A DNA stretch of 31,409 nucleotides from GH45 sp046704385. Its GTDB lineage: Bacteria; Bacteroidota; Bacteroidia; Bacteroidales; SZUA-534. The position numbers were made by a program, and so were the translations under genes. The notes under the pieces are model-generated. The model had not been told where the DNA came from, did not search any database, and saw only the letters and a program-made list of their open reading frames with translations. Numbering within the stretch: position 1 is the stretch's first letter; each line of letters begins with the position of its first letter. The DNA lies in the NCBI GenBank assembly GCA_046704385.1, contig JBJKSB010000080.1, positions 1-31,409 of the forward strand. The letters run 5' to 3'. Of this stretch, positions 14,427 through 22,939 are shown piece after piece.

Positions 14427-15269
14427 ATGGACACTGACACGAATGGGAATAGTAATATACCAAAAATAGAGCTGGAGAAAGTTATCAGAGACAAAAGTCC
14501 AAAATTTTACCGGTTAATACCGGGATTCATTATCAAATGGCTAAAACGAACCATCCATCAGGATGTCCTGAATAAAATAATTGCTGATAATTTTGATAAA
14601 AGTGCCTATGAGTTTGCAAAGAACAGTCTCATACATTTTGGGGTAAAACTTTCCGTAAAGGGAATAGAGAACCTGCCTCCTGATAACAAAAGAATGGTTT
14701 TTGCGGCTAATCACCCTCTTGGTGGACTGGATGGAATGGCATTTATACAGGCTGTTTACGAAATTTATGGTGACTTGCGCTTTCCGGTTAACGATCTTTT
14801 ATTGAATGTCCCCGCACTTAATGATGTATTTATTCCTATAAACAAGCATGGTACCCAGTCGCGCGATGGCATAAGGGCCATTGAAGAAGCCTATGAATCG
14901 GATCTTCCTGTATTGTATTTCCCGGCAGGATTGTGCTCAAGGAAAATTGACAATAAAATTGTTGATCTGGATTGGAAAAAAAGCTTTCTTACCCAGTCTA
15001 TAAAACATCAGCGTGATGTTGTTCCTGTTTACATCAATGGCAGAAACTCGGAATTCTTTTATAATTTATCGAACCGAAGGAAAAAACTGGGTTTAAAAGT
15101 AAATGTTGAAATGTTGTACCTTGTAGATGAAATGGTAAAACAGAATAACAAAGACCTTATAATAACTTTTGGGAAACCCATACCTTGGCAAACCTTTGAT
15201 AAATCAAAACCAATTCAGTACTGGGTAGAATATATTCGAACAAAAACCTACGAATTGGAGCAACAATAA
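14427..15269 (+). CDS. glsA: GlsA-like lysophospholipid-type O-acyltransferase (glycine/ornithine-type lipid synthesis)
   Basis: This 280-residue protein is a PlsC/LPLAT-fold acyltransferase. The catalytic block is FAANHPLGGLDGMAF (about 92-106), with H96 and D102, spaced HX5D rather than the HX4D of PlsC. An acceptor-site motif, LYFPAGLCSRK, lies near 168-178 in place of FPEGTRS. It has no signal peptide and is probably peripheral to the inner membrane. It is followed 41 bp later by a GNAT-type acyltransferase. In Bacteroides the matching pair, GlsB and GlsA, makes glycine lipids: GlsB N-acylates glycine with a 3-hydroxy fatty acid and GlsA adds the second acyl chain. The pairing is the main ground for the name; the headgroup amino acid here could differ. 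Confidence 0.78.
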   Translation: MDTDTNGNSNIPKIELEKVIRDKSPKFYRLIPGFIIKWLKRTIHQDVLNKIIADNFDKSAYEFAKNSLIHFGVKLSVKGIENLPPDNKRMVFAANHPLGGLDGMAFIQAVYEIYGDLRFPVNDLLLNVPALNDVFIPINKHGTQSRDGIRAIEEAYESDLPVLYFPAGLCSRKIDNKIVDLDWKKSFLTQSIKHQRDVVPVYINGRNSEFFYNLSNRRKKLGLKVNVEMLYLVDEMVKQNNKDLIITFGKPIPWQTFDKSKPIQYWVEYIRTKTYELEQQ

Positions 15270-15310
15270 ATCAAAATATTTATTATTTTACAGAATATTA
15301 AGCCTTGAAC

Positions 15311-16249
15311 ATGGAAAATATAATTGATGCGGTTGATACAGCGTTGCTTGAAAAAGAATTAACTCCGGAAAAATTCGTCAGAACTACAAATTTTGGGGAT
15401 AATGAAATTTATATATTTTCACATCATGACTCACCCAATTTAATGAATGAAGTGGGTCGTTTACGCGAAATTACTTTTAGAAATGCCGGGGGAGGCACCG
15501 GAAAATCCGCCGATATTGACACTTACGATTTGGCTGAAAAACCTTACAAGCAGCTTATTGTTTGGGATCCTGTTGAAAAAGAAATACTAGGCGGGTACCG
15601 CTATATCATTAGTAAAGAAGCTCCTGTTGACAGCGAAGGAAATCCCTTGTTTGCTACTTCTCAGTTATTTTATTATTCTGATGAGTTTAAAACCAATTAC
15701 CTGCCTTATCTGATAGAGTTAGGCCGGTCGTTCGTCGTTCCATCACGGCAAGCCACCAATGTAGCACGACGCAGCTTGTTCACTCTCGATAATTTATGGG
15801 ATGGCTTAGGGTCGCTGGTTGTGGAAAATCCTGAAATTAAATACTTTTTTGGCAAGGTAACCATGTACCGGCATTATAACAGCGTGGCCCGAAATATGAT
15901 TTTATTCTTCCTGAACAGTTATTTTGGCAACAACGATAGTTTAATCAAACTGATCAATCCGTTGGATCTTGAAATGGATGTTCCAAAACTAAAATCAATT
16001 TTTATCGGCGATAATTATGAAGCCGATTACAAAATACTTTCGAAAAATGTGCGGGATTTAGGTGAAAATATTCCTCCTTTAATTAATGCTTATATGGGCC
16101 TCTCGCCAACAATGAAGATATTTGGCACCAGTATAAATCCGTATTTTGGTGGCGTTGAAGAAACCGGAATTATGGTAACTATTGCAGATATTTATTCCTC
16201 AAAAAGCAAGCGTCATATTGAATCGTACATCGCACAGAAGAAAGGTTAA
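15311..16249 (+). CDS. glsB: GlsB-like N-acyltransferase (GNAT fold; first step of glycine-lipid synthesis)
   Basis: I use ATG 15311 (MENIIDAVDTALLEKELTPE) rather than the TTG two codons upstream. The 312-residue protein belongs to the OlsB/GlsB hemolysin-like GNAT group. Diagnostic segments are LREITFRNAGGGTGKSADID (about 52-71), QLIVWDPVEKEILGGYRY (about 81-98), and IELGRSFVVPSRQA near 135-148, which carries the acyl-donor site. In this family the donor is a 3-hydroxyacyl-ACP and the acceptor a free amino acid (glycine in Bacteroides GlsB, ornithine in OlsB). It follows the GlsA-like gene by 41 bp, so the two are probably one operon. A long hairpin follows the stop. Confidence 0.8.
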   Translation: MENIIDAVDTALLEKELTPEKFVRTTNFGDNEIYIFSHHDSPNLMNEVGRLREITFRNAGGGTGKSADIDTYDLAEKPYKQLIVWDPVEKEILGGYRYIISKEAPVDSEGNPLFATSQLFYYSDEFKTNYLPYLIELGRSFVVPSRQATNVARRSLFTLDNLWDGLGSLVVENPEIKYFFGKVTMYRHYNSVARNMILFFLNSYFGNNDSLIKLINPLDLEMDVPKLKSIFIGDNYEADYKILSKNVRDLGENIPPLINAYMGLSPTMKIFGTSINPYFGGVEETGIMVTIADIYSSKSKRHIESYIAQKKG

Positions 16250-16251
16250 AA

Positions 16252-16299
16252 GGAAAATTGGAACAATGGAGAATAAATAGTATTCAATTCCATTTTTCC
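16252..16299 (+). terminator. Long hairpin after the GlsA/GlsB-like operon
   Basis: GGAAAATTGGAA (16252-16263) pairs with TTCCATTTTTCC (16288-16299) at 11 of 12 positions, and an inner GAATA/TATTC (16271-16275/16281-16285) extends the stem. It begins 2 bp after the stop. There is no clear T-tract, so it may terminate transcription or protect the 3' end. Confidence 0.45.
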
Positions 16300-16373
16300 A
16301 GTATTTCAATATTCCTTCAACACTTATAGAACCATAAATATCTTTCAATAACAGCGGTTTAAGCTATTCGCTG

Positions 16374-18275
16374 CTAGTACGCCCTTTCGTTGCTGCCTTC
16401 AATAAAGTTAATAAATGATTTATTTACCACTTTATTTCCACCTGGTGTTGGATATTCACCGGTAAAATACCAGTCGCCGGGATGATCAGGACATGCTTTG
16501 TGGAGGTTTTCCACCGTTTGATACACAACCTGAACATCTGCTTTAATAGTTTCTGATTTAATAATTTCAGCAATTTTCGCCGAAACCTGTTGCTGTGTAA
16601 AAGGTTTAAAAATCTGTTTCACATAGTTTATTACATCTTCCTTGGGCAGGAATTCCTGTTCTTTCGCTTTTTCATAAACCTCATCAATCAGCGCTTGCTG
16701 TCCGGTTTCTTTAAGCAAATGAATGGCAGCCTGAAAAGCGATAAAATCACCAAGTCGGGCCATATCAATACCGTAACAATCGGGGTACCTGATTTGTGGT
16801 GAAGATGAAACAATGATGATTTTCTTAGGATTTAACCGGTCGAGTATCTTAAGTATACTTTGACGGAGTGTCGTTCCCCGTACAATCGAGTCATCAATAA
16901 TCACCAGATTGTCAATTCCCTTATTAACAGAGCCGTAGGTTATATCATAAACGTGCCCTACCAAATCGTCACGTCCTTTATCTTCCGAAATAAAAGTCCT
17001 GAGTTTTACGTCCTTTATCGCCACTTTTTCAGCCCTGGGCCTCAATTTTAATATTTTGTGCAATTCTTCAGGAGTAATATCCTTGCCCTTTTCTATAATG
17101 CGGCGTTGCTTCTCACCAACCAACCAGTTTTCAACTCCTTCTAACATTCCGTAAAATGCCGACTCAGCAGTATTTGGTATAAATGAAAAAACGGTATTCT
17201 CAATATCATAATCAACCGCCTTCAAAATAGCAGGGACAACTAATTCGCCCAGTTTTTTCCGCTCCCTGTAAATATCCTGATCACTACCGCGTGAAAAATA
17301 TATTCGCTCAAATGAACAGGCTGTGTTTTTTCCGGGCACTCTAACCTCATCTTCTGAAATTGTTCCATTTTGCTTAATAATAAGCGCATGTCCGGGTTTT
17401 ACCTCGTGAATATTTTCAATCTCAGCCTGAAAAGCTGTTTGAATTGCCGAACGTTCCGAAGCCGCTACCAAATATTCATCGTTATAGTAATAAAATGCCG
17501 GACGAATACCATTAGGGTCACGGGTTATAAAAGCATCTCCATGGCCAACCAATCCTGCCACAACATAACCACCATCCCAGTTTTTGCTCGATTCTTCTAA
17601 AATTTTTCTGATATCGAGGCTATTTGCAATCATATCTGAAATTTCGCGGTTTGAATAGCCTTCGTTCTTATATTGGCGGAAAAGTTTTTGATTAAATTCA
17701 TCTAAAAAGTGTCCCAGTTTTTCCAAAACAGTAACCGTGTCAGAATAATCCTTCGGGTGCTGACCTAACTCTATCAGGTGGGCAAAAAGCTCATCAACAT
17801 TAGTAAGGTTAAAATTTCCGGCGATCACCAGGTTCCTTGACTTCCAATTATTTTCCCGCATCACCGGGTGCACATTCTCTATATTATTTCTTCCGAAAGT
17901 TCCGTACCGTAAATGTCCCAAAAGCACTTCACCTGCAAATGGTAATTTCTCTTTTGCATACTGCGGGTCATTTATTTTTTCCGGATTATCCGTAGTTAGC
18001 TTTGCCATTCGGTTATTAATATCGGCAAAAACATCAACAATCGGTGTCGATGCATTGGAACGTGAACGACTCAGGTATTTACTTCCCGGGTTCATATCTA
18101 GCTTAAGCGAAACCACTCCTGCCCCATCCTGTCCTCGGTTTCGTTGCTTTTCCATCATCAGGTAAAGCTTGTTTAACCCGTAACGCCAGGTACCGTATTT
18201 CTTCTGATAATATTCCAGTGGTTTTAAAAGCCGGATTAATGTAACACCACATTCATGCTTAATCGGATCGCTCAT
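16374..18275 (-). CDS. PurF-like amidophosphoribosyltransferase, extended 633-residue form
   Basis: PurF makes 5-phosphoribosylamine from PRPP and glutamine, the first committed step of purine synthesis. The N-terminal half is a class II glutamine amidotransferase: likely nucleophile C9 in HECGV, so the first eight residues would have to be removed, then RNRGQDGAG (45-53), GHLRYGTFG (120-128), GNFNLTN (153-159) and TRDPNGIRP (251-259). The C-terminal half is a PRPP transferase with VIIDDSIVRGTT (458-469). It is well over 100 residues longer than classical PurF (about 470-505), with extra segments near 55-110 and 380-435 and a C-terminal extension. Long forms occur in Bacteroidota, often beside a classical PurF elsewhere in the genome. 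Whether this one makes phosphoribosylamine is unproven. Confidence 0.85.
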   Translation of the reverse strand: MSDPIKHECGVTLIRLLKPLEYYQKKYGTWRYGLNKLYLMMEKQRNRGQDGAGVVSLKLDMNPGSKYLSRSRSNASTPIVDVFADINNRMAKLTTDNPEKINDPQYAKEKLPFAGEVLLGHLRYGTFGRNNIENVHPVMRENNWKSRNLVIAGNFNLTNVDELFAHLIELGQHPKDYSDTVTVLEKLGHFLDEFNQKLFRQYKNEGYSNREISDMIANSLDIRKILEESSKNWDGGYVVAGLVGHGDAFITRDPNGIRPAFYYYNDEYLVAASERSAIQTAFQAEIENIHEVKPGHALIIKQNGTISEDEVRVPGKNTACSFERIYFSRGSDQDIYRERKKLGELVVPAILKAVDYDIENTVFSFIPNTAESAFYGMLEGVENWLVGEKQRRIIEKGKDITPEELHKILKLRPRAEKVAIKDVKLRTFISEDKGRDDLVGHVYDITYGSVNKGIDNLVIIDDSIVRGTTLRQSILKILDRLNPKKIIIVSSSPQIRYPDCYGIDMARLGDFIAFQAAIHLLKETGQQALIDEVYEKAKEQEFLPKEDVINYVKQIFKPFTQQQVSAKIAEIIKSETIKADVQVVYQTVENLHKACPDHPGDWYFTGEYPTPGGNKVVNKSFINFIEGSNERAY

Positions 18276-18328
18276 CTCAGAATTATTAAAGATTTTTCAA
18301 TGCACCATTTTTGCGGTACAAATATGAA

Positions 18329-18359
18329 ACAAAAAACCTGAAAACAGGATAATTCAGGT
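18329..18359 (-). terminator. Rho-independent terminator of the SPOR gene
   Basis: On the minus strand a 7-bp stem (ACCTGAA/TTCAGGT, 18359-18353 with 18342-18336) with a 10-nt loop is followed by six T (18335-18330). It lies between the SPOR gene and the purF-like gene, so the two are probably transcribed separately. Confidence 0.7.
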
Positions 18360-18413
18360 ATATAAAAAAGGTTTGTTTTTTTTATGATTTCAATCAACTG
18401 AAATCCAATGATT

Positions 18414-18908
18414 TTATTTTTCCTCAGGAGATTCAAGCTTAGGAAAATTAATTGATGACTTTACAATGTACGAACTTGGAAACCGCTTTTTTATAGCGTG
18501 ATATTTTTCAAAAGCTTCGTTTTTATTCCGGTAATCTCCAATCCGAACTTTAAAATAAGGTGCCTGGTAGTTTTTATAAATCTGACCCGGATCAATTTCC
18601 GGGAAATACGCCATAAATTCCTGGCAAACAGCAGCAGCCTCATCGCGGGCTTTTACTCCTGAGCCGGTATAAATTTGAATTCGGTAACCCTCAAGCCCGC
18701 TTTTTTCATTAATCCGAATACTTTTATCGATTAAAACGTGCAACTCCGGGCTTTGATCCAAAACCATTCTGCCTCCGGATGAATTATCCTGCAAGGCAGT
18801 AAAAATATTGGGTGAACCTGAAATACTATCGTTAGTAGCTTCTTGTGCCAGCAAACCCGAATAAATTAATCCTGAAAGTACAATCGAATAAATAATTTTA
18901 TAAAGCAT
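18414..18908 (-). CDS. Secreted SPOR-domain protein
   Basis: I use ATG 18908, giving a normal signal peptide (MLYKIIYSIVLSGLIYSGLL, ending AQ); a TTG three codons upstream is less likely. The 164-residue protein has a short linker, the segment VLIDKSIRINEKSGLEGYRI, and a C-terminal SPOR domain (about 73-155) with RIQIYTGSGVKARDEAA and YFKVRIGDYRNKNEAFEKYH. SPOR domains bind denuded peptidoglycan glycans, often at division sites. With a signal peptide but no transmembrane anchor it should be periplasmic. It ends with its own terminator. Confidence 0.85.
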   Translation of the reverse strand: MLYKIIYSIVLSGLIYSGLLAQEATNDSISGSPNIFTALQDNSSGGRMVLDQSPELHVLIDKSIRINEKSGLEGYRIQIYTGSGVKARDEAAAVCQEFMAYFPEIDPGQIYKNYQAPYFKVRIGDYRNKNEAFEKYHAIKKRFPSSYIVKSSINFPKLESPEEK

Positions 18909-18958
18909 ATCTGCCAATTATCTTAGGCTGCAAAGTTATAAAAAATCATAAAACCGTA

Positions 18959-19795
18959 TCAAATAATTTCTTTCGATTGAAATGAAATTACAGGTATGGG
19001 TGAATGATTGACCATCTGTTGGGCATAGGGCCCTAACCAAATGTGTTTGGTGTGTTCATTATGTTCATTCATAATTGCAATTAAATCGGCATCACACAAT
19101 AAAGCATATTCAATAATTACATCAGTCAGGTTATTACCTTTCAAGGAATCACGAATGCATTTTATTCGTCTGCGCTTTAAAAAGCTCATAACCTGCCCCA
19201 CATATTCATCTAAAATTTTACGGGTTTGCGCTTTGTTATTTTCCCGTACGTCAATTACATGCACTTCGGCCTTAAAAATAAGGGCCAGATTTGCCACAAA
19301 AGGGACCTTTTGCCGGGTTTCCACCGTCTCGTCAATGGGTAAAATTATTTTTCTTATCAGACGTTTCGGAAAATTGTAGCGGATTGTTATTACCGGGCAA
19401 ATGGAATGGCTAACCACCCTGAATGCATTACTTCCAACCCATTTTTCTTCGAAGCCGGAAACTCCATGAGTACCCATTATAATCATTTCTGCATCACCAT
19501 ACTTTGCCTGGTTGCAAATTTCGGAATAAATACGACCTTCACGGATACGGTAATCCATATCACCCTTAATTTCCTTCCGGTAAATCTTAATAAGGCTTTC
19601 AAAATTATCTTCAATACCTGATACAAGAACTTCATCAAAATCGTTCAGGTTGAAGGATGCATTGTAATCGGCATTTTTCCTTTTAACATGGATCAGTCTT
19701 ATATCATAGCTCAATTCGTTTGCAATCACAATACCATGCTCCAATGCATTTATTGAATCTTTCGAAAAATCGACCGGAACCAGTATATGACTCAT
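18959..19795 (-). CDS. Universal stress protein with two UspA domains
   Basis: This 278-residue cytoplasmic protein is a tandem of two UspA folds (about 1-143 and 148-276). The first has the start HILVPVDFSKDSINALEHGI and a full nucleotide-binding motif, G-X2-G-X9-G-S, within MGTHGVSGFEEKWVGSNAF (about 107-125). The second starts KIILPIDETVETRQKV and has lost the glycine motif: it reads IMNEHNEHTKHIWLGPYAQQ. Thus only the first half is expected to bind ATP. USP tandems of this kind are common in Bacteroidota and are linked to stress or starvation. The gene is separated from its neighbours by gaps of about 50 bp. Confidence 0.9.
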   Translation of the reverse strand: MSHILVPVDFSKDSINALEHGIVIANELSYDIRLIHVKRKNADYNASFNLNDFDEVLVSGIEDNFESLIKIYRKEIKGDMDYRIREGRIYSEICNQAKYGDAEMIIMGTHGVSGFEEKWVGSNAFRVVSHSICPVITIRYNFPKRLIRKIILPIDETVETRQKVPFVANLALIFKAEVHVIDVRENNKAQTRKILDEYVGQVMSFLKRRRIKCIRDSLKGNNLTDVIIEYALLCDADLIAIMNEHNEHTKHIWLGPYAQQMVNHSPIPVISFQSKEII

Positions 19796-19847
19796 GGCAA
19801 GTAATTTTTACTAAATTTAAGATTATTTTCTTAAGCAACTGCCAGGG

Positions 19848-20321
19848 TTAAAGTTTTACCTTAATCTTTTCCTTATAATCAACTTCCATATTCCGTTCAA
19901 AAAACAAGACTTTTGCATCAATGTTGCCTTTAAATTGGACTTCAAATTCTCCTGAACGCAGCTTGCCAATTACATTTTTACCTGCCAGTAGTAGCTGTGT
20001 CAGGCTGATCTGAACATTAAAGTTTCCCGTAAAACTATCCTGTTTATCAATTTCAATACGATCAGGAATTTGTAGTTTTCCCAGGTTAACCCCTTCAGCC
20101 AACACATCAATATCGGCATTGTTAATTCTAAAACTATAATTATTAGGATTATACAAGGTTAAATTTGTGGTTATTATAATTCCACCTGATGTTTTGTTTT
20201 CTTCCAGTTTAAAACTGTTTACCTTTTTAAATTCCAAAGGCTTAGTTAGTGAACAAGAAACTAATCCCAGACTTATTATTACTAATTGTACCGATAAAAA
20301 GAACCCCGGTTTCTTCTTCAT
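19848..20321 (-). CDS. LEA type 2 (WHy-like) lipoprotein
   Basis: The likely start is ATG 20321 (MKKKPGFFLSVQLVIISLGL); eleven codons upstream add a non-signal-like leader. The lipobox is LVSC (acylated Cys23). The mature protein is a single beta-sandwich with the LEA-2 pattern: FKLEENKTSGGIIITTNLTL, YNPNNYSFRINNADIDVLAE and GVNLGKLQIPDRIEI. Proteins of this type are small envelope lipoproteins connected with desiccation or stress tolerance by analogy, but no activity is established. It follows the exbD terminator, so it is probably transcribed separately from the exb operon. Confidence 0.8.
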   Translation of the reverse strand: MKKKPGFFLSVQLVIISLGLVSCSLTKPLEFKKVNSFKLEENKTSGGIIITTNLTLYNPNNYSFRINNADIDVLAEGVNLGKLQIPDRIEIDKQDSFTGNFNVQISLTQLLLAGKNVIGKLRSGEFEVQFKGNIDAKVLFFERNMEVDYKEKIKVKL

Positions 20322-20374
20322 TTTATTTGAAATCTGAAAATTAAAATTTATCATAATAACATTTTAGCTAAAAT

Positions 20375-20406
20375 AAAAAAAGGCCGTTTAAGTAAACGAC
20401 CTTTTT
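20375..20406 (-). terminator. Rho-independent terminator of the exbB-exbD operon
   Basis: On the minus strand AAAAAGGTCGTTT and AAACGGCCTTTTT form a G-C containing stem with a 4-nt loop and one mismatch, followed by a T-run. It lies 22 bp after the last exbD stop. The flanking A/T runs would also let it work on the other strand. Confidence 0.8.
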
Positions 20407-20427
20407 AATGATTTTATTCTGTTGTGA

Positions 20428-20898
20428 TTATTTTTCCACTTGTTTGCGAGTAGAATAGTTTATTCTAAGCGCACTTACTCGTCGTAATTGTTGTTTAATA
20501 TCACTAACAATTCCCATTTTGGTATGTTCATCCACCTTTAAGGAAGTTGTCATAAAAGGAACTTCTTTCTCGTCACGTTTTTGACGTTCAGCTTCAATAT
20601 AGTCGCCAATGTCATTAACACCGGCAAACGCATCATTTAGCTGAATACGGGGTTCTGTTCCCAGGGTAGCAGCAAAGCTTGCCTGAGGTTCACCAACATA
20701 AATATAACTTACGAGTGACTTTTTCTCAAGCTTTTTAATTTCACTAGCCTGTGGAATTTTTAGTTTAATTTTCAGAGTAACCTCTTTCATGGTAGTACTA
20801 ACCATAAAGAAGAATAACAACATAAAAACTATGTCAGGAAGCGACGATGTCGAAATTGGTGGCAATTCTTTATTGCTGTCTTTTCTAAATTTTCCCAT
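20428..20898 (-). CDS. exbD: ExbD/TolR-family biopolymer transport protein (second copy)
   Basis: This 156-residue protein has a basic cytoplasmic tail, one transmembrane helix (about 24-44, IVFMLLFFFMVSTTMKEVTL), preceded by the conserved channel aspartate D23 in LPDIVFML, and a periplasmic domain. ExbD sits inside the ExbB pentamer and turns the proton gradient into movement that energises TonB, TolA or similar systems. Its ATG shares one base with the TAA of the first exbD (TAATG), so translation is probably coupled. Having two different ExbD proteins in one operon is usual in Bacteroidota and suggests a mixed dimer. Confidence 0.92.
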   Translation of the reverse strand: MGKFRKDSNKELPPISTSSLPDIVFMLLFFFMVSTTMKEVTLKIKLKIPQASEIKKLEKKSLVSYIYVGEPQASFAATLGTEPRIQLNDAFAGVNDIGDYIEAERQKRDEKEVPFMTTSLKVDEHTKMGIVSDIKQQLRRVSALRINYSTRKQVEK

Positions 20899-21479
20899 TA
20901 CTTATTTCCTCCATAATTTTTGGGCTCAGCCTCAGAAATACGCATGGGATAAATATCATGTATTGCTTTCTGCCTGTCATCATCGAGGTCGTCATATTTT
21001 TTGCCAAACTTACGTAAGGCTAATTCATCACGAAGCTCGTTGTAAGCCGCAGTAAGTTCATTCTGAGCTTTTATGTATATTCCGTATGAAGTTCCCCTGT
21101 CATTCTGCAGTGAAATAATTTGCTTCGAAACCGGATAGTCATTTCCAAAAAATGGGATATCGGTTGGTTTAAACTCAGGCAAATTATCTTTGTGAGCCGG
21201 GTTTTCAATAAACTCCTTGGCAGCGTCTTTTAAATCCTTTATGTCCATCGGTTCATTTTCCACCAACAGTTGGTCGTTTTTGTTGATCAACACTACAAAA
21301 ACATTCCTGTCTTTCACCTTATCATCGTTTTGTTGCTGATCAGGTGGAACTGGTGGAGGTAACATTCGTGAAATACCTGTATCGGTATCCATGGTAGTGG
21401 TTACCAGGAAGAAAATCAAAAGCATAAAGGCTATATCGGCCAAGGATGCAGCTGGTACTTCAGGAGTTTTTTTCGCCAT
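20898..21479 (-). CDS. exbD: ExbD/TolR-family biopolymer transport protein (first copy)
   Basis: This 193-residue ExbD-like protein has the transmembrane helix at about 15-32 (IAFMLLIFFLVTTTMD), with the conserved aspartate D15 in SLADIAFML. A Pro/Gln-rich stretch (PPPVPPDQQQ) leads into the periplasmic domain. It is longer than the second copy because of an insert near 85-130 and a charged tail. It starts 42 bp after the small membrane-protein gene and overlaps the next exbD by one base. Confidence 0.92.
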   Translation of the reverse strand: MAKKTPEVPAASLADIAFMLLIFFLVTTTMDTDTGISRMLPPPVPPDQQQNDDKVKDRNVFVVLINKNDQLLVENEPMDIKDLKDAAKEFIENPAHKDNLPEFKPTDIPFFGNDYPVSKQIISLQNDRGTSYGIYIKAQNELTAAYNELRDELALRKFGKKYDDLDDDRQKAIHDIYPMRISEAEPKNYGGNK

Positions 21480-21521
21480 TATTAATAATTTAAATATTAT
21501 CTAATTTCACAGAAAAGCTCA

Positions 21522-21935
21522 CTATTTAAGAGCACCTCTAATCTCAGAGAATATTACTCCTAAAAACGAGACTCCCATAAGAATGTACAACATATACAAT
21601 GATGTACCAATCCATCTTGAGCTTGCTGCGGTTATATTAAAATCTTCTACTCCATGAGGAATAGCATCGGAAGCTAACACGCGCGAAATAAGCACTAATA
21701 CCAGGAATACTCCAATTACCATTAAACTGGTAAGCATGCTTTTTTTCGTTTTAAACATGTTCATAATTGCGAATAATAATGCTGATCCGAGTGCTATTGC
21801 AAAAAGAATGTAAGTAAATACTAACAAGGGTACACCATTTGTATTAATGGCAAATATGATTGTCAATAAAATACTTGCACCAAAAAGCAATAGAAACAGA
21901 ATCTGTATAATTCTTGTTGCTAAACTTTTCTCCAT
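21522..21935 (-). CDS. Small membrane protein of unknown function in the exb operon
   Basis: This 137-residue protein is very hydrophobic, with four likely membrane helices (about 8-28, 35-60, 67-87 and 112-133) and one polar loop (SDAIPHGVEDFNITAASS). I recognise no domain. It starts 10 bp after exbB and precedes the two exbD genes, so it is made together with the proton-channel complex and may be an accessory subunit or an assembly factor. This is inference from position only. Confidence 0.75.
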   Translation of the reverse strand: MEKSLATRIIQILFLLLFGASILLTIIFAINTNGVPLLVFTYILFAIALGSALLFAIMNMFKTKKSMLTSLMVIGVFLVLVLISRVLASDAIPHGVEDFNITAASSRWIGTSLYMLYILMGVSFLGVIFSEIRGALK

Positions 21936-21945
21936 GATAAAAATG

Positions 21946-22788
21946 TTATTTTATGTTGTTTTTGTAAAGAATATCGATAAGTGAAATTGATGCGTCTTCC
22001 ATTTCGTTAACTATTGAATCAATTTTAGCCACACAATAGTTGTAAAGAATTTGAAGAACCATTGCAACAATAAGACCAGTTACAGTTGTGATAAGAGCAA
22101 CAGAGATACCACCAGCCACAAGAGCAGGAGAAATATCACCGGCAGCTTTAATTGCATCAAAAGCACCAATCATACCAATTACAGTACCCATAAATCCTAA
22201 CATAGGGCCTAATGCTATAAATAAAGCAATCCATGAAAGGTTTTTCTCTAATAATCCGGTTTGAACACCACCATAAGAAACTACCGATTTTTCAACCATT
22301 TCAAGACCTTCGTCAGCACGATCAAGTCCCTGATAGAAGATACTTGCAACCGGACCACGGGTATTGCGGCAAACTTCTTTTGCGGCTTCAACACCACCCT
22401 GGCCTAATGCCTCTTCGACTTCAGATAAAAGTTTCTTTGTATTAGTTGTACTGAAGTTAAGGAAAAGAATCCTTTCAATACTGATTGCCAAACCAAAAAT
22501 TAAACACAGAACGATTACACCCATAAATCCGGCACCACCTTCAATAAATTTGGCTTTAATAATTTGATGAAGTGTTTGACCTTGGATAGCAGCTTCATCA
22601 TTGATTGCATCTGAAGTTTTGTTTGCTGCAGTAGTTGCAGTTGTATCAACAGCAGTTGAATCAACAGCGGTTGAATCATTTGAAACCGTCTCAGTAGAAG
22701 TTGCTTCAGGTTCATCCTGCGCAAAAGTAAGATTAGATGCCATTACGAGCATCCCAATTACAGCAAATAATGCGAGTAGTTTTTTCAT
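21946..22788 (-). CDS. exbB: ExbB/TolQ/MotA-family proton channel protein
   Basis: This 280-residue protein opens with a cleavable-looking signal (MKKLLALFAVIGMLVMASNL, ending TFAQ) and a periplasmic linker rich in Ser, Thr, Asp and Ala, with tandem DSTAVDSTAVDTTA near 38-51. The MotA/ExbB core follows: helix 1 (about 85-107), a cytoplasmic region (AKEVCRNTRGPVASIFYQGL), and helices 2-3 (IALFIALGPMLGFMGTVIGM and the SPALVAGGISVALITTVTGL region). It forms the channel whose proton flow is used with ExbD to power TonB-dependent outer-membrane uptake, or a Tol-like or gliding function. It is first of four genes on one transcript. Confidence 0.92.
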   Translation of the reverse strand: MKKLLALFAVIGMLVMASNLTFAQDEPEATSTETVSNDSTAVDSTAVDTTATTAANKTSDAINDEAAIQGQTLHQIIKAKFIEGGAGFMGVIVLCLIFGLAISIERILFLNFSTTNTKKLLSEVEEALGQGGVEAAKEVCRNTRGPVASIFYQGLDRADEGLEMVEKSVVSYGGVQTGLLEKNLSWIALFIALGPMLGFMGTVIGMIGAFDAIKAAGDISPALVAGGISVALITTVTGLIVAMVLQILYNYCVAKIDSIVNEMEDASISLIDILYKNNIK

Positions 22789-22849
22789 TGCTTTGTCTTT
22801 TTTGTTATTTACGTTATTTATTTTTCAATTAATATATGCTTATTCACAG

Positions 22850-22939
22850 CGGAGAAAGAGGGATTCGAACCCTCGAAACCGTTTCACGCGGTTTACACAC
22901 TTTCCAGGCGTGCGCCTTCGACCACTCGGCCACTTCTCC
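22850..22939 (-). tRNA. tRNA-Ser (anticodon GGA)
   Basis: The minus strand folds as a class II tRNA. The acceptor 5' strand is GGAGAAG, the D-arm contains GCCGAGTGGTCGAAGGC, and the anticodon stem-loop is CACGC-CTGGAAA-GTGTG with anticodon GGA (codons UCC/UCU). There is a long variable arm (ACCGCGTGAAACGGT), a T-arm with GGTTCGAATCC, and a closing TTTCTCC plus discriminator G. The CCA end is not encoded. Long variable arm and anticodon together fix serine. Confidence 0.96.
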
